From JAJPXC01 sp964510535 (lineage in GTDB: Bacteria > Bacteroidota > Bacteroidia > Bacteroidales > Muribaculaceae), in the NCBI GenBank assembly GCA_964510535.1, contig CAZECG010000006.1, positions 42,074 through 106,073 of the forward strand: DNA of 64,000 bases, given 5' to 3'. The notes beneath the pieces are model-generated. The model was not told the origin of the DNA. It made no database searches and saw only the letters and a list, made by a program, of their open reading frames with translations. Both the position numbers and the translations under genes were made by a program. Positions 26,498 to 36,700 of this stretch are shown piece after piece (the first letter of the stretch is position 1; every line of letters starts with the position of its first letter).

Positions 26498-28177
26498 TCA
26501 CAGAATGTGTTTCTTTTTCAAAACTTCAATATCCAAGGGTTTCAACCCGGAATGCTCCAGCGCCACCTTTTCGTTACGATCGGTGAGATAGCATTTAGCC
26601 GGAGCGGAATAAGAGCCGGATGCCAACGAGAGAGTAGTATCACGTCGGCTGAAATCAATGCCGGCAAGGTCAACAATGGTATGGAAAAGGCTCACAGAGG
26701 GCGACATATAACACTCGCGGTTACCGATAAGATTTTCGAGCTTGCCCGGATGACGGTCAGTATAGGCCGAGGACAACCACACGAGTGCGGGGACATGGAG
26801 TTGCGGTGCTGTCGGAACGGGCGAAGAATGGAGGAACCGATTGCGCTCATCATCGAAAATATCCTCTCCATGGTCAGAGGCATAGACCACCGCCCCACTC
26901 CATTGACCGGTTTCGACCTCAGTCATCAAATCGGCGAGATAGCTGTCGATATACCGAATCGTGTTGTCAAACGCATTAACAAGCTCGGCACGGTGGGAGG
27001 CGTTGGCATCAACCGTGCGGTCGGGGACAAAGTGGCTGAATTGGTCGTCATAGCGATCTCTGTAGTTGAAATGGGAGCCATAGGTGTGCAACACTATAAA
27101 CTGTTTGCGCTTTGAGGTGTCGGCAAGGCATTTGCCGACAAGCTCGACAAGCTCGCCATCGATATGCTCGCGGCCATCATCTTTCAGGAACACAACCGAA
27201 TCAGCCTCAAATCCGAAATAATCGATATATGAGCCATTGCGACGCTGGTTTGAAAGGAAGACTGTGTGAAATCCGGCTTCTTTAAACGCCGTAATCACAC
27301 TTTTACGACAGTTGATGGAGTCGAAGTCGGATGCGGTGAGGTCTGACAGCATCATCGGCACACTTTTGTGAGTGGTGTTGGACTGAGTGAGAGCCTTGGG
27401 AAACGACACGAGCCGCTCCATGACTGAAAGCCGCGGGTTGGTCTCACGACCATAACCCAGCAACTGCCAGTTGTCGGCCCGCGAGGTCTCCCCCACTACA
27501 AACAGATAGGCTTCACGCTCTGCGTCTGAGTGGGTTGGACGGGAACCGAATGTGAAATTGGCACTGGTTATGGGGTAGTCAGCCGCATCAACCGCGCGGC
27601 TAATCGCCGTAGCGAGATTATGAATCACGTTAATAGGAAATATATCTCTATTGACAGAAAAGCCGCCGACAAAAGCGACAGATAGCAACAAGAGCGCCAC
27701 TCCGACAACGAAAAGCACTGCCGAGACCTTGCAATAACCCCTTTGAAACATCTCTGAGAGGTTGCGACGACGGCATAAGTCGACTATAGCCCACACTATC
27801 ATGGGGATATATAACACTATAACCGTTCCGATGGCCACAAGCAGGTTGCCAAGCAACTCTGACACCTCACGGGTATTGGTCGTGGCGACATTCAGGAACA
27901 TATCGACAGCTATAATCGATTCGCCATAGAGATAGAGCAACACTATCTGAAAAGCTGAAAAAATCATGAACGGCAGACAGCAAAGCACCGACACTCCTAT
28001 ACGTCTTGTCAACGACAGAATCAAGCTGTAGAAGCCGAGCGGCAAAAACAAATTGGTCACAGCCGACAAAAGGGGAAGATTTTCCGTATGATTAAGAACC
28101 GCATTGGGGATAAGCAACAACAACGGAAATATGACAGCAAGCCATTCGGCCTGCGTAAAAGATTTAAAAAGCTTCAT
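26498..28177 (-). CDS. Phosphoethanolamine transferase (EptA-like, sulfatase fold)
   Basis: A 559-residue inner-membrane protein. Five membrane helices fill residues about 12-175, then a large periplasmic alkaline-phosphatase-like domain follows. The metal-bound nucleophile is Thr231 in FVVGETSRADNW, matching the GETARA type motif of EptA. SDHGED and LHTYGSHFNYRDRY supply further metal ligands. EptA-type enzymes move phosphoethanolamine from phospholipid to lipid A or glycans; in Bacteroidales the acceptor is unknown. Its first 14 bases overlap the end of the Omp85-like gene. Confidence 0.85.
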   Translation of the reverse strand: MKLFKSFTQAEWLAVIFPLLLLIPNAVLNHTENLPLLSAVTNLFLPLGFYSLILSLTRRIGVSVLCCLPFMIFSAFQIVLLYLYGESIIAVDMFLNVATTNTREVSELLGNLLVAIGTVIVLYIPMIVWAIVDLCRRRNLSEMFQRGYCKVSAVLFVVGVALLLLSVAFVGGFSVNRDIFPINVIHNLATAISRAVDAADYPITSANFTFGSRPTHSDAEREAYLFVVGETSRADNWQLLGYGRETNPRLSVMERLVSFPKALTQSNTTHKSVPMMLSDLTASDFDSINCRKSVITAFKEAGFHTVFLSNQRRNGSYIDYFGFEADSVVFLKDDGREHIDGELVELVGKCLADTSKRKQFIVLHTYGSHFNYRDRYDDQFSHFVPDRTVDANASHRAELVNAFDNTIRYIDSYLADLMTEVETGQWSGAVVYASDHGEDIFDDERNRFLHSSPVPTAPQLHVPALVWLSSAYTDRHPGKLENLIGNRECYMSPSVSLFHTIVDLAGIDFSRRDTTLSLASGSYSAPAKCYLTDRNEKVALEHSGLKPLDIEVLKKKHIL

Positions 28178-29357
28178 TTATACTGAATAAAAAACCCGAT
28201 TCTCGTTTACCAAAACCATAATCGAGCCGAACATTAACACGTTTTTTAAATTCCCAGCGATAACCGATGCCAAAGTTTGGAAGAGCCATGCGCCAACGCA
28301 ATGCATCAAACTGCGGAAACACCGCGCCAAGACCAGCCCACACCACGATGCCGTTGCGCCGCCAGACGTGTTGCCGCAGCTCGACAATGGCATCGGCTTC
28401 GTTTTTATCGCGGTATCTGCCTTCATAATAGCCGCGGAGGTTGTTGCTTCCGCCAACGGTGGCCATCATGCCCCATGGAACATTGCCATAGTTGAACAGA
28501 GCATGAATCCGGGTCGCTATGACACCGCCGCTCCACACGCTATGATAAGAGTTTGCCGATAGTTCAGTACTGCTGAAAGCGTAATCGTTTCCCATGAAAC
28601 GGGCGAAGAAACGCTGACCAATTTCGAGGAATAGGCCGCTATAGGCGTTGGTAAGGTGATCGCGGGTGTCGTACTGGATTTTAAATCCGGGGCCGATGTT
28701 GAAGGTGTGCATACGCTGCCCCAACCACAATGCGGGATTCTCGGCATTGCGGCCTATGACATAATTGAATTGAGCAAGAGGACCGATGTAGAGGTTCGGG
28801 ATGACACGAGCAAGAAATTCGACCGAAATTTTAGACTGATAGCGGTCATAGTCGGTCTCATTGCTGTCGTCAGCTCCCATGTCGTAGCCCATCCCCCAGA
28901 ATTTGCTCGGAAACGAGAAGAAATAGAGATTGTAGTTGAGACGGTAACAATCGCGGGGGAAGATATGATTGCCTCGGATGCCAAGCAGATAGAACCCCGA
29001 CGTTGACAGGTCGCCATAGAGCGAGACATTGGATTTCGGAGTCAATGAGTCGCTGCGGGCTGATGAGTAGATTCCAGCCGCGACAAGACCGAGACCGAGC
29101 TTTGTATCGGAGGCGTAATGAGGGCCTCCGATGAAACTGACATCAAACCGTTTGTCGGAATGTTCGCTATTTGAATCATCGAAATAATCGAGCACTTTCT
29201 GAATCAAGCCGCGTTTTTCTGCCGTACAAGAGGCCGTGTCATCAACAATCACTTCGTTTGTCGACACGCTGTCGGATATAGATACCGGTCGTTCGGCCGC
29301 CATTACAAGCGACAGCGCAGCCGACATAATCAGTGTCATGATTTTCAAACGACCCAT
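28164..29357 (-). CDS. Omp85-type (BamA/TamA-like) outer-membrane barrel without POTRA domains
   Basis: A 397-residue exported protein (signal MGRLKIMTLIMSAALSLVMA, then AERPVS). Its chain is mostly amphipathic strands of a beta barrel. The conserved Omp85 loop motif appears as GGSNNLRGYYEGRYRD (about residues 308-323), comparable to the RGF/Y signature. The N-terminal stretch before the barrel is only about 75 residues, too short for a POTRA domain. Such barrels are common in Bacteroidetes; cargo is unknown. The overlap with the phosphoethanolamine transferase gene points to coupled expression. Confidence 0.78.
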   Translation of the reverse strand: MGRLKIMTLIMSAALSLVMAAERPVSISDSVSTNEVIVDDTASCTAEKRGLIQKVLDYFDDSNSEHSDKRFDVSFIGGPHYASDTKLGLGLVAAGIYSSARSDSLTPKSNVSLYGDLSTSGFYLLGIRGNHIFPRDCYRLNYNLYFFSFPSKFWGMGYDMGADDSNETDYDRYQSKISVEFLARVIPNLYIGPLAQFNYVIGRNAENPALWLGQRMHTFNIGPGFKIQYDTRDHLTNAYSGLFLEIGQRFFARFMGNDYAFSSTELSANSYHSVWSGGVIATRIHALFNYGNVPWGMMATVGGSNNLRGYYEGRYRDKNEADAIVELRQHVWRRNGIVVWAGLGAVFPQFDALRWRMALPNFGIGYRWEFKKRVNVRLDYGFGKRESGFLFSINEAF

Positions 29358-29384
29358 TTTTCAAGCACTCTATATTTCAGAATA

Positions 29385-29392
29385 CAAAGATA
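29385..29392 (-). promoter_or_regulatory. Promoter -7 box (TATCTTTG) of the barrel/transferase operon
   Basis: An exact TAnnTTTG match on the minus strand, 28 bases before the barrel gene. No upstream TTTG at the usual distance. Confidence 0.55.
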
Positions 29393-29484
29393 CAACAATA
29401 CCATCAATCTTGCATACTTTGACGGCAAGCGTAATTGTCAAAACTGACCGATATGTTGTGAAAAAACGTTTACCCTGAAAAACA

Positions 29485-29512
29485 TACGCCGCGGCAAGAG
29501 CGCCGCGGCGTA
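29485..29512 (-). terminator. Rho-independent terminator of mutA-mutB
   Basis: An 11-base stem (TACGCCGCGGC / GCCGCGGCGTA) with a 6-base loop, followed on the minus strand by TGTTTTTC. It lies 27 bases past the mutB stop. Confidence 0.88.
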
Positions 29513-29538
29513 GTTATATTAACGTAAAACGTGGAGAA

Positions 29539-31671
29539 TTAGTCAGCTTGGAGAAGCTCGAGCATCTTGATTGCTGAGACGGGGATGCGGGTTCCGGGAC
29601 CGAAGATGGCTGCTACTCCTGCTTTGTAGAGGAAGTCATAGTCCTGTGCGGGGATAACGCCACCGGCTGTCACCATGATGTCCTCGCGGCCAAGCTTTTT
29701 AAGTTCGGCTATAACCTGCGGAATCAGGGTCTTGTGTCCGGCAGCGAGAGACGACACGCCAAGGATGTGGACATCGTTCTCCACAGCCTGGCGAGCAGCC
29801 TCGGCAGGCGTCTGGAACAACGGGCCCATATCGACGTCAAAACCGCAGTCAGCATAACCTGTCGCTACAACTTTAGCACCGCGGTCGTGACCGTCTTGAC
29901 CCATTTTGGCTATCATAATACGGGGTTGACGACCCTCTTTCTTAGCAAACTCCTCACACATTTTCTGTGCTTTAACGAAGTCGGGATCTTGTTTTGTTTC
30001 GCTTGAATACACGCCTGAAATAGTTCTGATTACAGCTTTATAACGTCCGACTACTTCTTCACAAGCGTCGGAGATTTCGCCGAGCGTCGCACGCAGACCG
30101 GCAGCCTTGACAGCGAGGTCGAGAAGATTTCCTTTTTTGGTGCGGACACATTCGGTGATTGCGGCAAGAGCCTCTTTGACAGCAGCTTCGTCGCGGTTTG
30201 CCTTAACGTCGTTAAGACGCTCGATTTGCTCGCGGCGTACCTCTGTGTTGTCGATTTCAAGAATATCAATCGGGTCTTCGTGGTCGAGACGGTATTTGTT
30301 GATACCGACAATCGTCTGACGACCTGAGTCGATGCGGGCCTGGGTGCGAGCCGAAGCCTCCTCGATGCGCGATTTGGGCAGACCGGTCTCGATAGCCTTG
30401 GCCATACCGCCGAGCTTCTCGATTTCCTGGATGTGTTCCCATGCGCGGTGGGCGATTTCGTTTGTCAGCGACTCTACATAGTAAGAACCGGCCCAGGGGT
30501 CAATCTCCTTGGTGATGTAGGTTTCTTCCTGAATATAGATCTGAGTATTGCGGGCAATACGTGCGGAGAAGTCGGTAGGAAGAGCGATGGCCTCGTCGAG
30601 AGCGTTGGTGTGGAGTGACTGGGTATGACCCAACGCGGCACCCATAGCTTCGATACAGGTACGACCAACATTGTTGAAGGGGTCTTGTTCGGTGAGCGAC
30701 CAACCAGATGTCTGGGAGTGTGTGCGGAGGGCGAGCGATTTGGGGTTCTTGGGGTTGAACTGCTTGACAATCTTTGCCCACAGCATACGAGCGGCACGCA
30801 TCTTTGCAATCTCCATGAAGAAGTTCATGCCGATAGCCCAGAAGAACGACAAGCGGGGTGCGAAAGCGTCAATATCCATACCTGCGTTAACTCCGGCGCG
30901 GAGGTATTCAAGACCGTCGGCGAGTGTGTAGGCCAGCTCAATGTCGCAAGTGGCACCGGCTTCCTGCATATGGTAGCCCGAAATTGAAATCGAGTTGAAC
31001 TTAGGCATATTCTGCGATGTGTACTCAAAAATATCGGCAATGATACGCATCGAAAATTCGGGCGGGTAGATATAGGTGTTGCGCACCATGAATTCCTTGA
31101 GGATGTCGTTTTGGATAGTTCCTGCCATCTCCTCAAGTTTGGCTCCCTGCTCGAGACCGGCGTTGATGTAGAAAGCGAGCACGGGCAACACCGCGCCGTT
31201 CATAGTCATTGACACCGACATCTTGTTCAAGGGGATACCATCGAAAAGCACCTTCATGTCTTCAAGAGAGCAGATGGACACACCGGCTTTGCCGACATCG
31301 CCGACCACGCGCTCGTGGTCGGCATCGTATCCGCGGTGGGTTGCAAGGTCGAAAGCGACTGACAGACCTTTCTGCCCCGATGCGAGGTTGCGACGGTAAA
31401 AAGCGTTAGACTCAGCTGCAGTGGAGAATCCGGCATACTGGCGTATAGTCCATGGACGCATCGCATACATACCGCTGTAAGGGCCGCGGAGATATGGGGG
31501 AATACCTGCTACATAGTTAAGATGCTCCATACCTTGAAGATCATCTTTGGTGTAAATCGGTTTCACGGGAATCAGCTCGGGAGTGAGCCATTCTTCGCCG
31601 GCAGCCACGGGGTTGTGAGTGGCATTGAATGCGTCGGCTGCGATATTTATATTTTTAAAATCGGGTTTCAT
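29539..31671 (-). CDS. mutB: Methylmalonyl-CoA mutase large (alpha) subunit
   Basis: A 710-residue B12 enzyme interconverting succinyl-CoA and methylmalonyl-CoA, the key step of the succinate-propionate pathway. The N-terminal barrel binds substrate (RPWTIRQYAGFSTAAESNAF, then LRTHSQTSGWSLTEQDPFNN). The C-terminal cobalamin domain carries DGHDRG (about residues 605-610), with the cobalt-ligating His, and GGVIPAQDY. Full-length and intact. Only 9 bases separate it from mutA. Confidence 0.97.
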   Translation of the reverse strand: MKPDFKNINIAADAFNATHNPVAAGEEWLTPELIPVKPIYTKDDLQGMEHLNYVAGIPPYLRGPYSGMYAMRPWTIRQYAGFSTAAESNAFYRRNLASGQKGLSVAFDLATHRGYDADHERVVGDVGKAGVSICSLEDMKVLFDGIPLNKMSVSMTMNGAVLPVLAFYINAGLEQGAKLEEMAGTIQNDILKEFMVRNTYIYPPEFSMRIIADIFEYTSQNMPKFNSISISGYHMQEAGATCDIELAYTLADGLEYLRAGVNAGMDIDAFAPRLSFFWAIGMNFFMEIAKMRAARMLWAKIVKQFNPKNPKSLALRTHSQTSGWSLTEQDPFNNVGRTCIEAMGAALGHTQSLHTNALDEAIALPTDFSARIARNTQIYIQEETYITKEIDPWAGSYYVESLTNEIAHRAWEHIQEIEKLGGMAKAIETGLPKSRIEEASARTQARIDSGRQTIVGINKYRLDHEDPIDILEIDNTEVRREQIERLNDVKANRDEAAVKEALAAITECVRTKKGNLLDLAVKAAGLRATLGEISDACEEVVGRYKAVIRTISGVYSSETKQDPDFVKAQKMCEEFAKKEGRQPRIMIAKMGQDGHDRGAKVVATGYADCGFDVDMGPLFQTPAEAARQAVENDVHILGVSSLAAGHKTLIPQVIAELKKLGREDIMVTAGGVIPAQDYDFLYKAGVAAIFGPGTRIPVSAIKMLELLQAD

Positions 31672-31680
31672 ATTTAGATT

Positions 31681-33540
31681 TTATTTTAAAAGCCGGGCGT
31701 TGAACGCCTGAAGAGTTTCAAGAACATTGCTGCGCACATGGATGAAGTTGTTGATCCCCTTGGCTTGCAGCTCCTCAGTGCAAGCGGGGGCTCCGGCAAC
31801 CACAAACTCCGCGCGGCCTTTAAGAAGCTCAAACGCTTCAGGAGCAAGGGCGGCATACTCATCGTCGGAGGAACAAAGGACTACGATGTCGGCAGCTTTT
31901 TCCATAGCTGCGTTTACTCCGGCCTCAACCGTATCGAAACCGATATTGTCGATTATCTCATAACCGGCGCAACCGAAGAAGTTGGCTGAGAACTGAGCGC
32001 GCGCAAGTCTCATGGCGAGGTTGCCTATAGTGAGCATGAATACTTTAGGACGGTTGGCGGCACGCTCTGTAGCGAGACGCAGTTTCTCGAAGTCGCTTGC
32101 CTGACGCGATGCGTTGAGTGCCTTCTCAGGATTGTTGGCATCGTTGCACCCACAGCCACACCCACAGCCGTCGTTCTCGATTTTCTCAGCGGCCATCTCA
32201 TTGAAATTGGGGAACTGGTTTGTGCCAAGCAAAACCTCCTTGCGCCGCGCCATGTCGGTGTGGCGTTTTTTGTTTGACTCGTTAACGGCAGCCTGAATAG
32301 AGCCTGCGTTGACAGCAGCAAAGAAGCCGCCATCGTCTTCCACGCCGAGGAAAAGTTTCCACGCTTCGTTGGCGAGCGAAACTGTCAAAGTCTCCACATA
32401 GTAAGAGCCGCCGGCAGGGTCAACAACCTTGTCGAGATGGCTTTCCTCCTTTAGCAAGAACTGCTGGTTGCGAGCTATGCGTTCAGAGAATGCGTCGGGT
32501 GTTTTATAGGGAGTGTCAAACGGCACTACGGTGATAGAGTCTACACCGGCAAGAGCTGCCGACATAGTCTCGGTCTGGCTGCGGAGCAAGTTGACGTGAG
32601 CGTCAAAAATCGACTGGTTAAAGCGCGAAGTCGACGCATGAACGTGCATTTTGCAAGCACACTTGCAAGCGGGCTTGTATTGCTCCACGATTTGCGCCCA
32701 CAACATGCGGGCAGCGCGGAACTTGGCCAATTCCATAAAATAGTTTGACGAGATGCCCATATTAAACTTGATGCGACGACCCACTTCAGTTGCGTCGACA
32801 CCTGCATCGGTGAGCAACGTCATCCAAGCCGCACCCCAAGCGAGAGCATAGCCCATCTCCTGGTAAATATATGCGCCCGAGTTGGTCAGCATATCAGAGT
32901 CAACGGCGAGCACACGCAGATGTTTAACATCCTTAACGGCATCTATAAGTTCGCAAGCCTGAGCGGCGATAGCGGCAGTGTCGATGTCGCGGCCATGTTT
33001 CAAAGCACCGCGCAGGGGGTTGTATCCAATCGAGCCGCGGAACGTTTCAGCAGCACCCGCTTCAACCACTACGGCAGCGAGATTGCGCGCAAGTTCCACA
33101 CTGTGATTGTGACAAGTCGTGAGGTTTACCTCAACGGCAGTTAAATCAATGCCTTTTAAAAGCGCTTTGAGGTCAGCAACGCTGACGCTGTTTTTAGCAA
33201 TGCGGTAACCAATTGAGTTGACACCTTTAGAAATTGCATCAAGAGCTTTTTCATTAGCCTGTTCGATAGAGTCGGCTATAATTTCTTGACGAGTGAGCCA
33301 CTCATTGTCGGTGCGTGTTCCACGGATGTAAGGGAACTCACCCGGAAGCGAGTCGGTAGTTTTAAGGTCGGCTATATCCTCAGCCCGATACATCGGCTGG
33401 ACATTAAAGCCTTCGTTTGTTCTCCACACCAGTTTTTTCTCAAAAGGCACCCCTTTGAGATCAGCGTCCACCTTAGCTCTCCACTCCTCTGTGGTGACAG
33501 GCGGGAACTGGTCGAACAATTTTTCTTTCTTTTCTGCCAT
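31681..33540 (-). CDS. mutA: Methylmalonyl-CoA mutase small (beta) subunit
   Basis: A 619-residue partner of MutB. It keeps the barrel fold (EFPYIRGTRTDNEWLTRQEI, DPAGGSYYVETLT) but lacks the DxHxxG cobalamin motif, as expected for the non-catalytic subunit. Two Cys/His-rich loops stand out: PACKCACKMHVHAS (about residues 290-303) and DGCGCGCGCND (about 457-467), the latter with four Cys in alternation with Gly. Their role is unknown. First gene of the mutA-mutB operon. Confidence 0.96.
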   Translation of the reverse strand: MAEKKEKLFDQFPPVTTEEWRAKVDADLKGVPFEKKLVWRTNEGFNVQPMYRAEDIADLKTTDSLPGEFPYIRGTRTDNEWLTRQEIIADSIEQANEKALDAISKGVNSIGYRIAKNSVSVADLKALLKGIDLTAVEVNLTTCHNHSVELARNLAAVVVEAGAAETFRGSIGYNPLRGALKHGRDIDTAAIAAQACELIDAVKDVKHLRVLAVDSDMLTNSGAYIYQEMGYALAWGAAWMTLLTDAGVDATEVGRRIKFNMGISSNYFMELAKFRAARMLWAQIVEQYKPACKCACKMHVHASTSRFNQSIFDAHVNLLRSQTETMSAALAGVDSITVVPFDTPYKTPDAFSERIARNQQFLLKEESHLDKVVDPAGGSYYVETLTVSLANEAWKLFLGVEDDGGFFAAVNAGSIQAAVNESNKKRHTDMARRKEVLLGTNQFPNFNEMAAEKIENDGCGCGCGCNDANNPEKALNASRQASDFEKLRLATERAANRPKVFMLTIGNLAMRLARAQFSANFFGCAGYEIIDNIGFDTVEAGVNAAMEKAADIVVLCSSDDEYAALAPEAFELLKGRAEFVVAGAPACTEELQAKGINNFIHVRSNVLETLQAFNARLLK

Positions 33541-33628
33541 GATTAGGTTTTATGAATTTAGGTTTATTTCTACAATCTTTTGTTCTTAACACTCACGCTA
33601 TTGCTTATCGGCAAGAGTATGCGTTTCG

Positions 33629-33658
33629 CAAAGGTAATAAACTTTTACAAATGTCAAA
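33629..33658 (-). promoter_or_regulatory. Promoter of mutA-mutB
   Basis: On the minus strand: TTTG (33658-33655), an 18-base spacer and TACCTTTG (33636-33629), about 90 bases before mutA. Confidence 0.75.
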
Positions 33659-33700
33659 AATTTCGCCCCAATAATTCCGACAATAGCCAGTGAAAAACGA

Positions 33701-33739
33701 CGAGGCTGCGCCGTCTTAGTTCGAGACGGCACAGCCTCG
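33701..33739 (-). terminator. Rho-independent terminator of the 1543-residue protein gene
   Basis: CGAGGCTG-x-GCCGTCT pairs with AGACGGC-x-CAGCCTCG through a 15-pair stem with one mismatch, followed on the minus strand by TCGTTTTT. It lies 27 bases past the stop. Confidence 0.85.
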
Positions 33740-33765
33740 CGGCTATGTGATTGTGTGGATTAGGC

Positions 33766-36700
33766 TTACTTGACCACAATCTTGGCGACGGTGCTGCCTG
33801 CACGGACAATGTAGATGCCAGGAACCACGCTGACCGCGGTGCGCTGCGATGTCGCACGGCCCTGGTAGAGGGTCATTCCGCTCGCGACAGCCACGGTTAT
33901 GTCAAGTCCTTCGGCATTGCAGATGATGAGGTCGCCGCCCTGTTGAGCGATGGTCACGTGGCGGTCGGCTGCAATGTCCTCGACTCCTGTGGCGATGAAC
34001 TCATAATTAACACCTGCCGATTCCCCGTATCTCTCGTAGACCGCGGTAACGGTGTAGAGGCACGACGTTGTCGATTCAGCGGGTTCGTCGTCAAACGTGC
34101 ACACTGGGATGGGAAGCGGATTGAGTTTTTCACCGTTGCGATAGATGTTATAACCGACAAGCGCGAGGTTGTGGGGGAAGTTGGCGGGCGTGAAAGTCAC
34201 GTCGTCGATAAACAGACCTGTTCCATCGGTCGCCACAGAGCGCAAAGCAAAGTAAATGGCGCCGGCAGGAAGTTTTACACTGTATTGAGTCCAAGCCGAG
34301 GGGACTTGGACAGGCCAACCCGCAAGAGTCGAGAAATCGGCAATTGCGATGGTGTCAGCCGTAGAATAAAGGACTTCCAAGCTGTCGGCATATTCAGCTT
34401 CAATTGATGCGGCATAGAATTTGAGTGTCTGCTCCTCACCACCGAGTTGTGGTGAAACGGCCCAATCGTCAACCTTTCCATAGTCTTTTCGGTACATTGA
34501 GAATATAAACTTCTTGCTCGTGTGATTATTCGCTAAGTCGACATATACACCCATATTATCTGCGTCCCAAATCCAAAACGAACCTTTATTATCATATTTA
34601 TCAAACCAGCCAGTATTAGAGGGCACCTCAGCTTGGTCAACATCGATAAATGTCCAGTCGCCATAGGTGTTATCCAACGCGTTTCCGTTTTCAAATCCTT
34701 CGGTGATTTCTGTAAGCGTTCCCTGATCGGTGTACTCAGGCTCTGTCCATGAAAGGGTTACGGTGCCAGCCGTTTGAGTTGCTGTGAGGTTCTCGACTTT
34801 AGGTAACAAAGCTATCACATCAACTACTATATCGGCGACGTTATTGTCAAGGTATTCATCAGCGGAATAAATCGCTTTCACCGTGTACACTACCGAGTCG
34901 GTCGCAAACAGCGACATAGTCACATCAAACGCATGGGTAGCTTTTTGCGACATTGCAAGGGTATCGCCGGGCAACTCTTCAACAAGTTTTCCGTCGGCAT
35001 AGAGCTGCAAAGCATACTCGTTAATCGTGTTCAACCCGGCATTAACCACTTGGGCCTCGATGGTAAAACTATCACCGATTCTGAGGCTTGACGGAGCCTT
35101 CACGTTGGCAATTGCCAAGTCGTTGGCGGCATAGTCGCCTACCGTTATATGGTCAACGAATGACATATTCATATCGCTCGACCTCGGCTCAAAGCCAATC
35201 TTAACCTGCACCACCGAATCCTTATAGGCCGACATATCAACCAGAACCTTAGTCCAACCTTCACTGTCGCCGCAAACCTCAGCGACGGTTTTAGAATAGA
35301 TTTGTTTCCATTCATAGTCGTTGAGCGTACGAGCCGACACCACAACAAGGTTGGAGTCTACTGCCGTACTCGGCATTTCTACAGCAGGGAAGATATTGAA
35401 TAGGTCAAATGTCACAATCGGAGACTGAGTTTCTTCAAGCGACACCAATGCCGATTGAATGCTCGCAGTAGACTGAGCCGAGCTACTACCTGCAAAAACA
35501 AGGAACCCACTGCCGTTATCGCTTGATTGCACCGTATTTTCAGTATCAATTGCCGTGAAAATATAAATATCAGAGTATTTATCAGTATAAGGCAACCAAA
35601 CCCCATCATAGGATTTATTAGCAAATGTCTCAACAATGTTAGTCAACGGCTTTCCAACAGGAACGGGGTCAATCACAAACGGTTCGGCACTCCCCTTGCC
35701 GTCAAAGTATGCAGACACCCTAAACAGCGGTATGGTAGGAGTCGAAGGCGCAAACTGAATGGTTCTGACGGTATCGGTAGACATATCGCCAAACTGCGAC
35801 CAAGTATAACGCTCAACATTGTAAGTCTCGAGTACATACCCACACGGCGCATCAAACTTCAATCCGTTGACATCGTACTCTACCGGCGACCAGCTCAATT
35901 GCAATTCGCCAAGACTATCGGTGCGATATGCAACCGCATTGGTCACATTTTGCGGTTGTCCATATCCGACGTAAACATCTGTCGAAACCTTCTCTCCGCG
36001 TCCGTCGGCATTGTAGGGCACAAATGTATAAGTATAATCGCCGGTTACGGTTACCGTGTCAGAGAAAACGATGGTGTCCCCAAGCGCCGGGTTCACAATT
36101 GTCTTTACCAACGTGTCTTGTGAGCGATAAACCTCCAGCTTGGTCAAGCTATCCAAATCTTGATTTTGGTAATTCTTAGTGGGAGTTACTATCTCGAAAT
36201 CTGCAACATACGGGTTTTGGGGATTTACCTTTGCCGAAAGCACAACCGGAGCTACAGGCGCGGTTGGATTGACTCCGCTCTCCACCGACACTTCATCTAT
36301 ATATAGAAAATACTTATCAGAACTAGAGATGCCATGGATACCGATATAGAACCGGCCATCAACATCGGGGGTAAGCAAACCGGAGTAAGTGGTCGCCGAT
36401 TTTTTATCAACTGTAACCACATCAATGACCATATCAGTCATAGACTCCACTTTGGGTTGATTGCCATATTTTACCTCAAACCGCTCAGGATAACTTGTGT
36501 TATAGCAGCGTGCGGCGACATTGACCTTGTAGACTAAACCGGCTTTCAGTTCCATCGGCGGCGTAATCAACCAATCGTCCATTGCTCGAGTTGGGTTGTA
36601 TTCAATAACCATACTAGTCATTCCGAGCTGCCAAGTTTTGCCGTCGTTGTTGGCATCGATAATAGTCCACGATTTGAGTGCACCCGGTATAAATATCGAT

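Noticed and set aside
33751..34407. 218-codon plus-strand frame opposite the 1543-residue protein
   Set aside because: Antisense shadow with no recognisable features.
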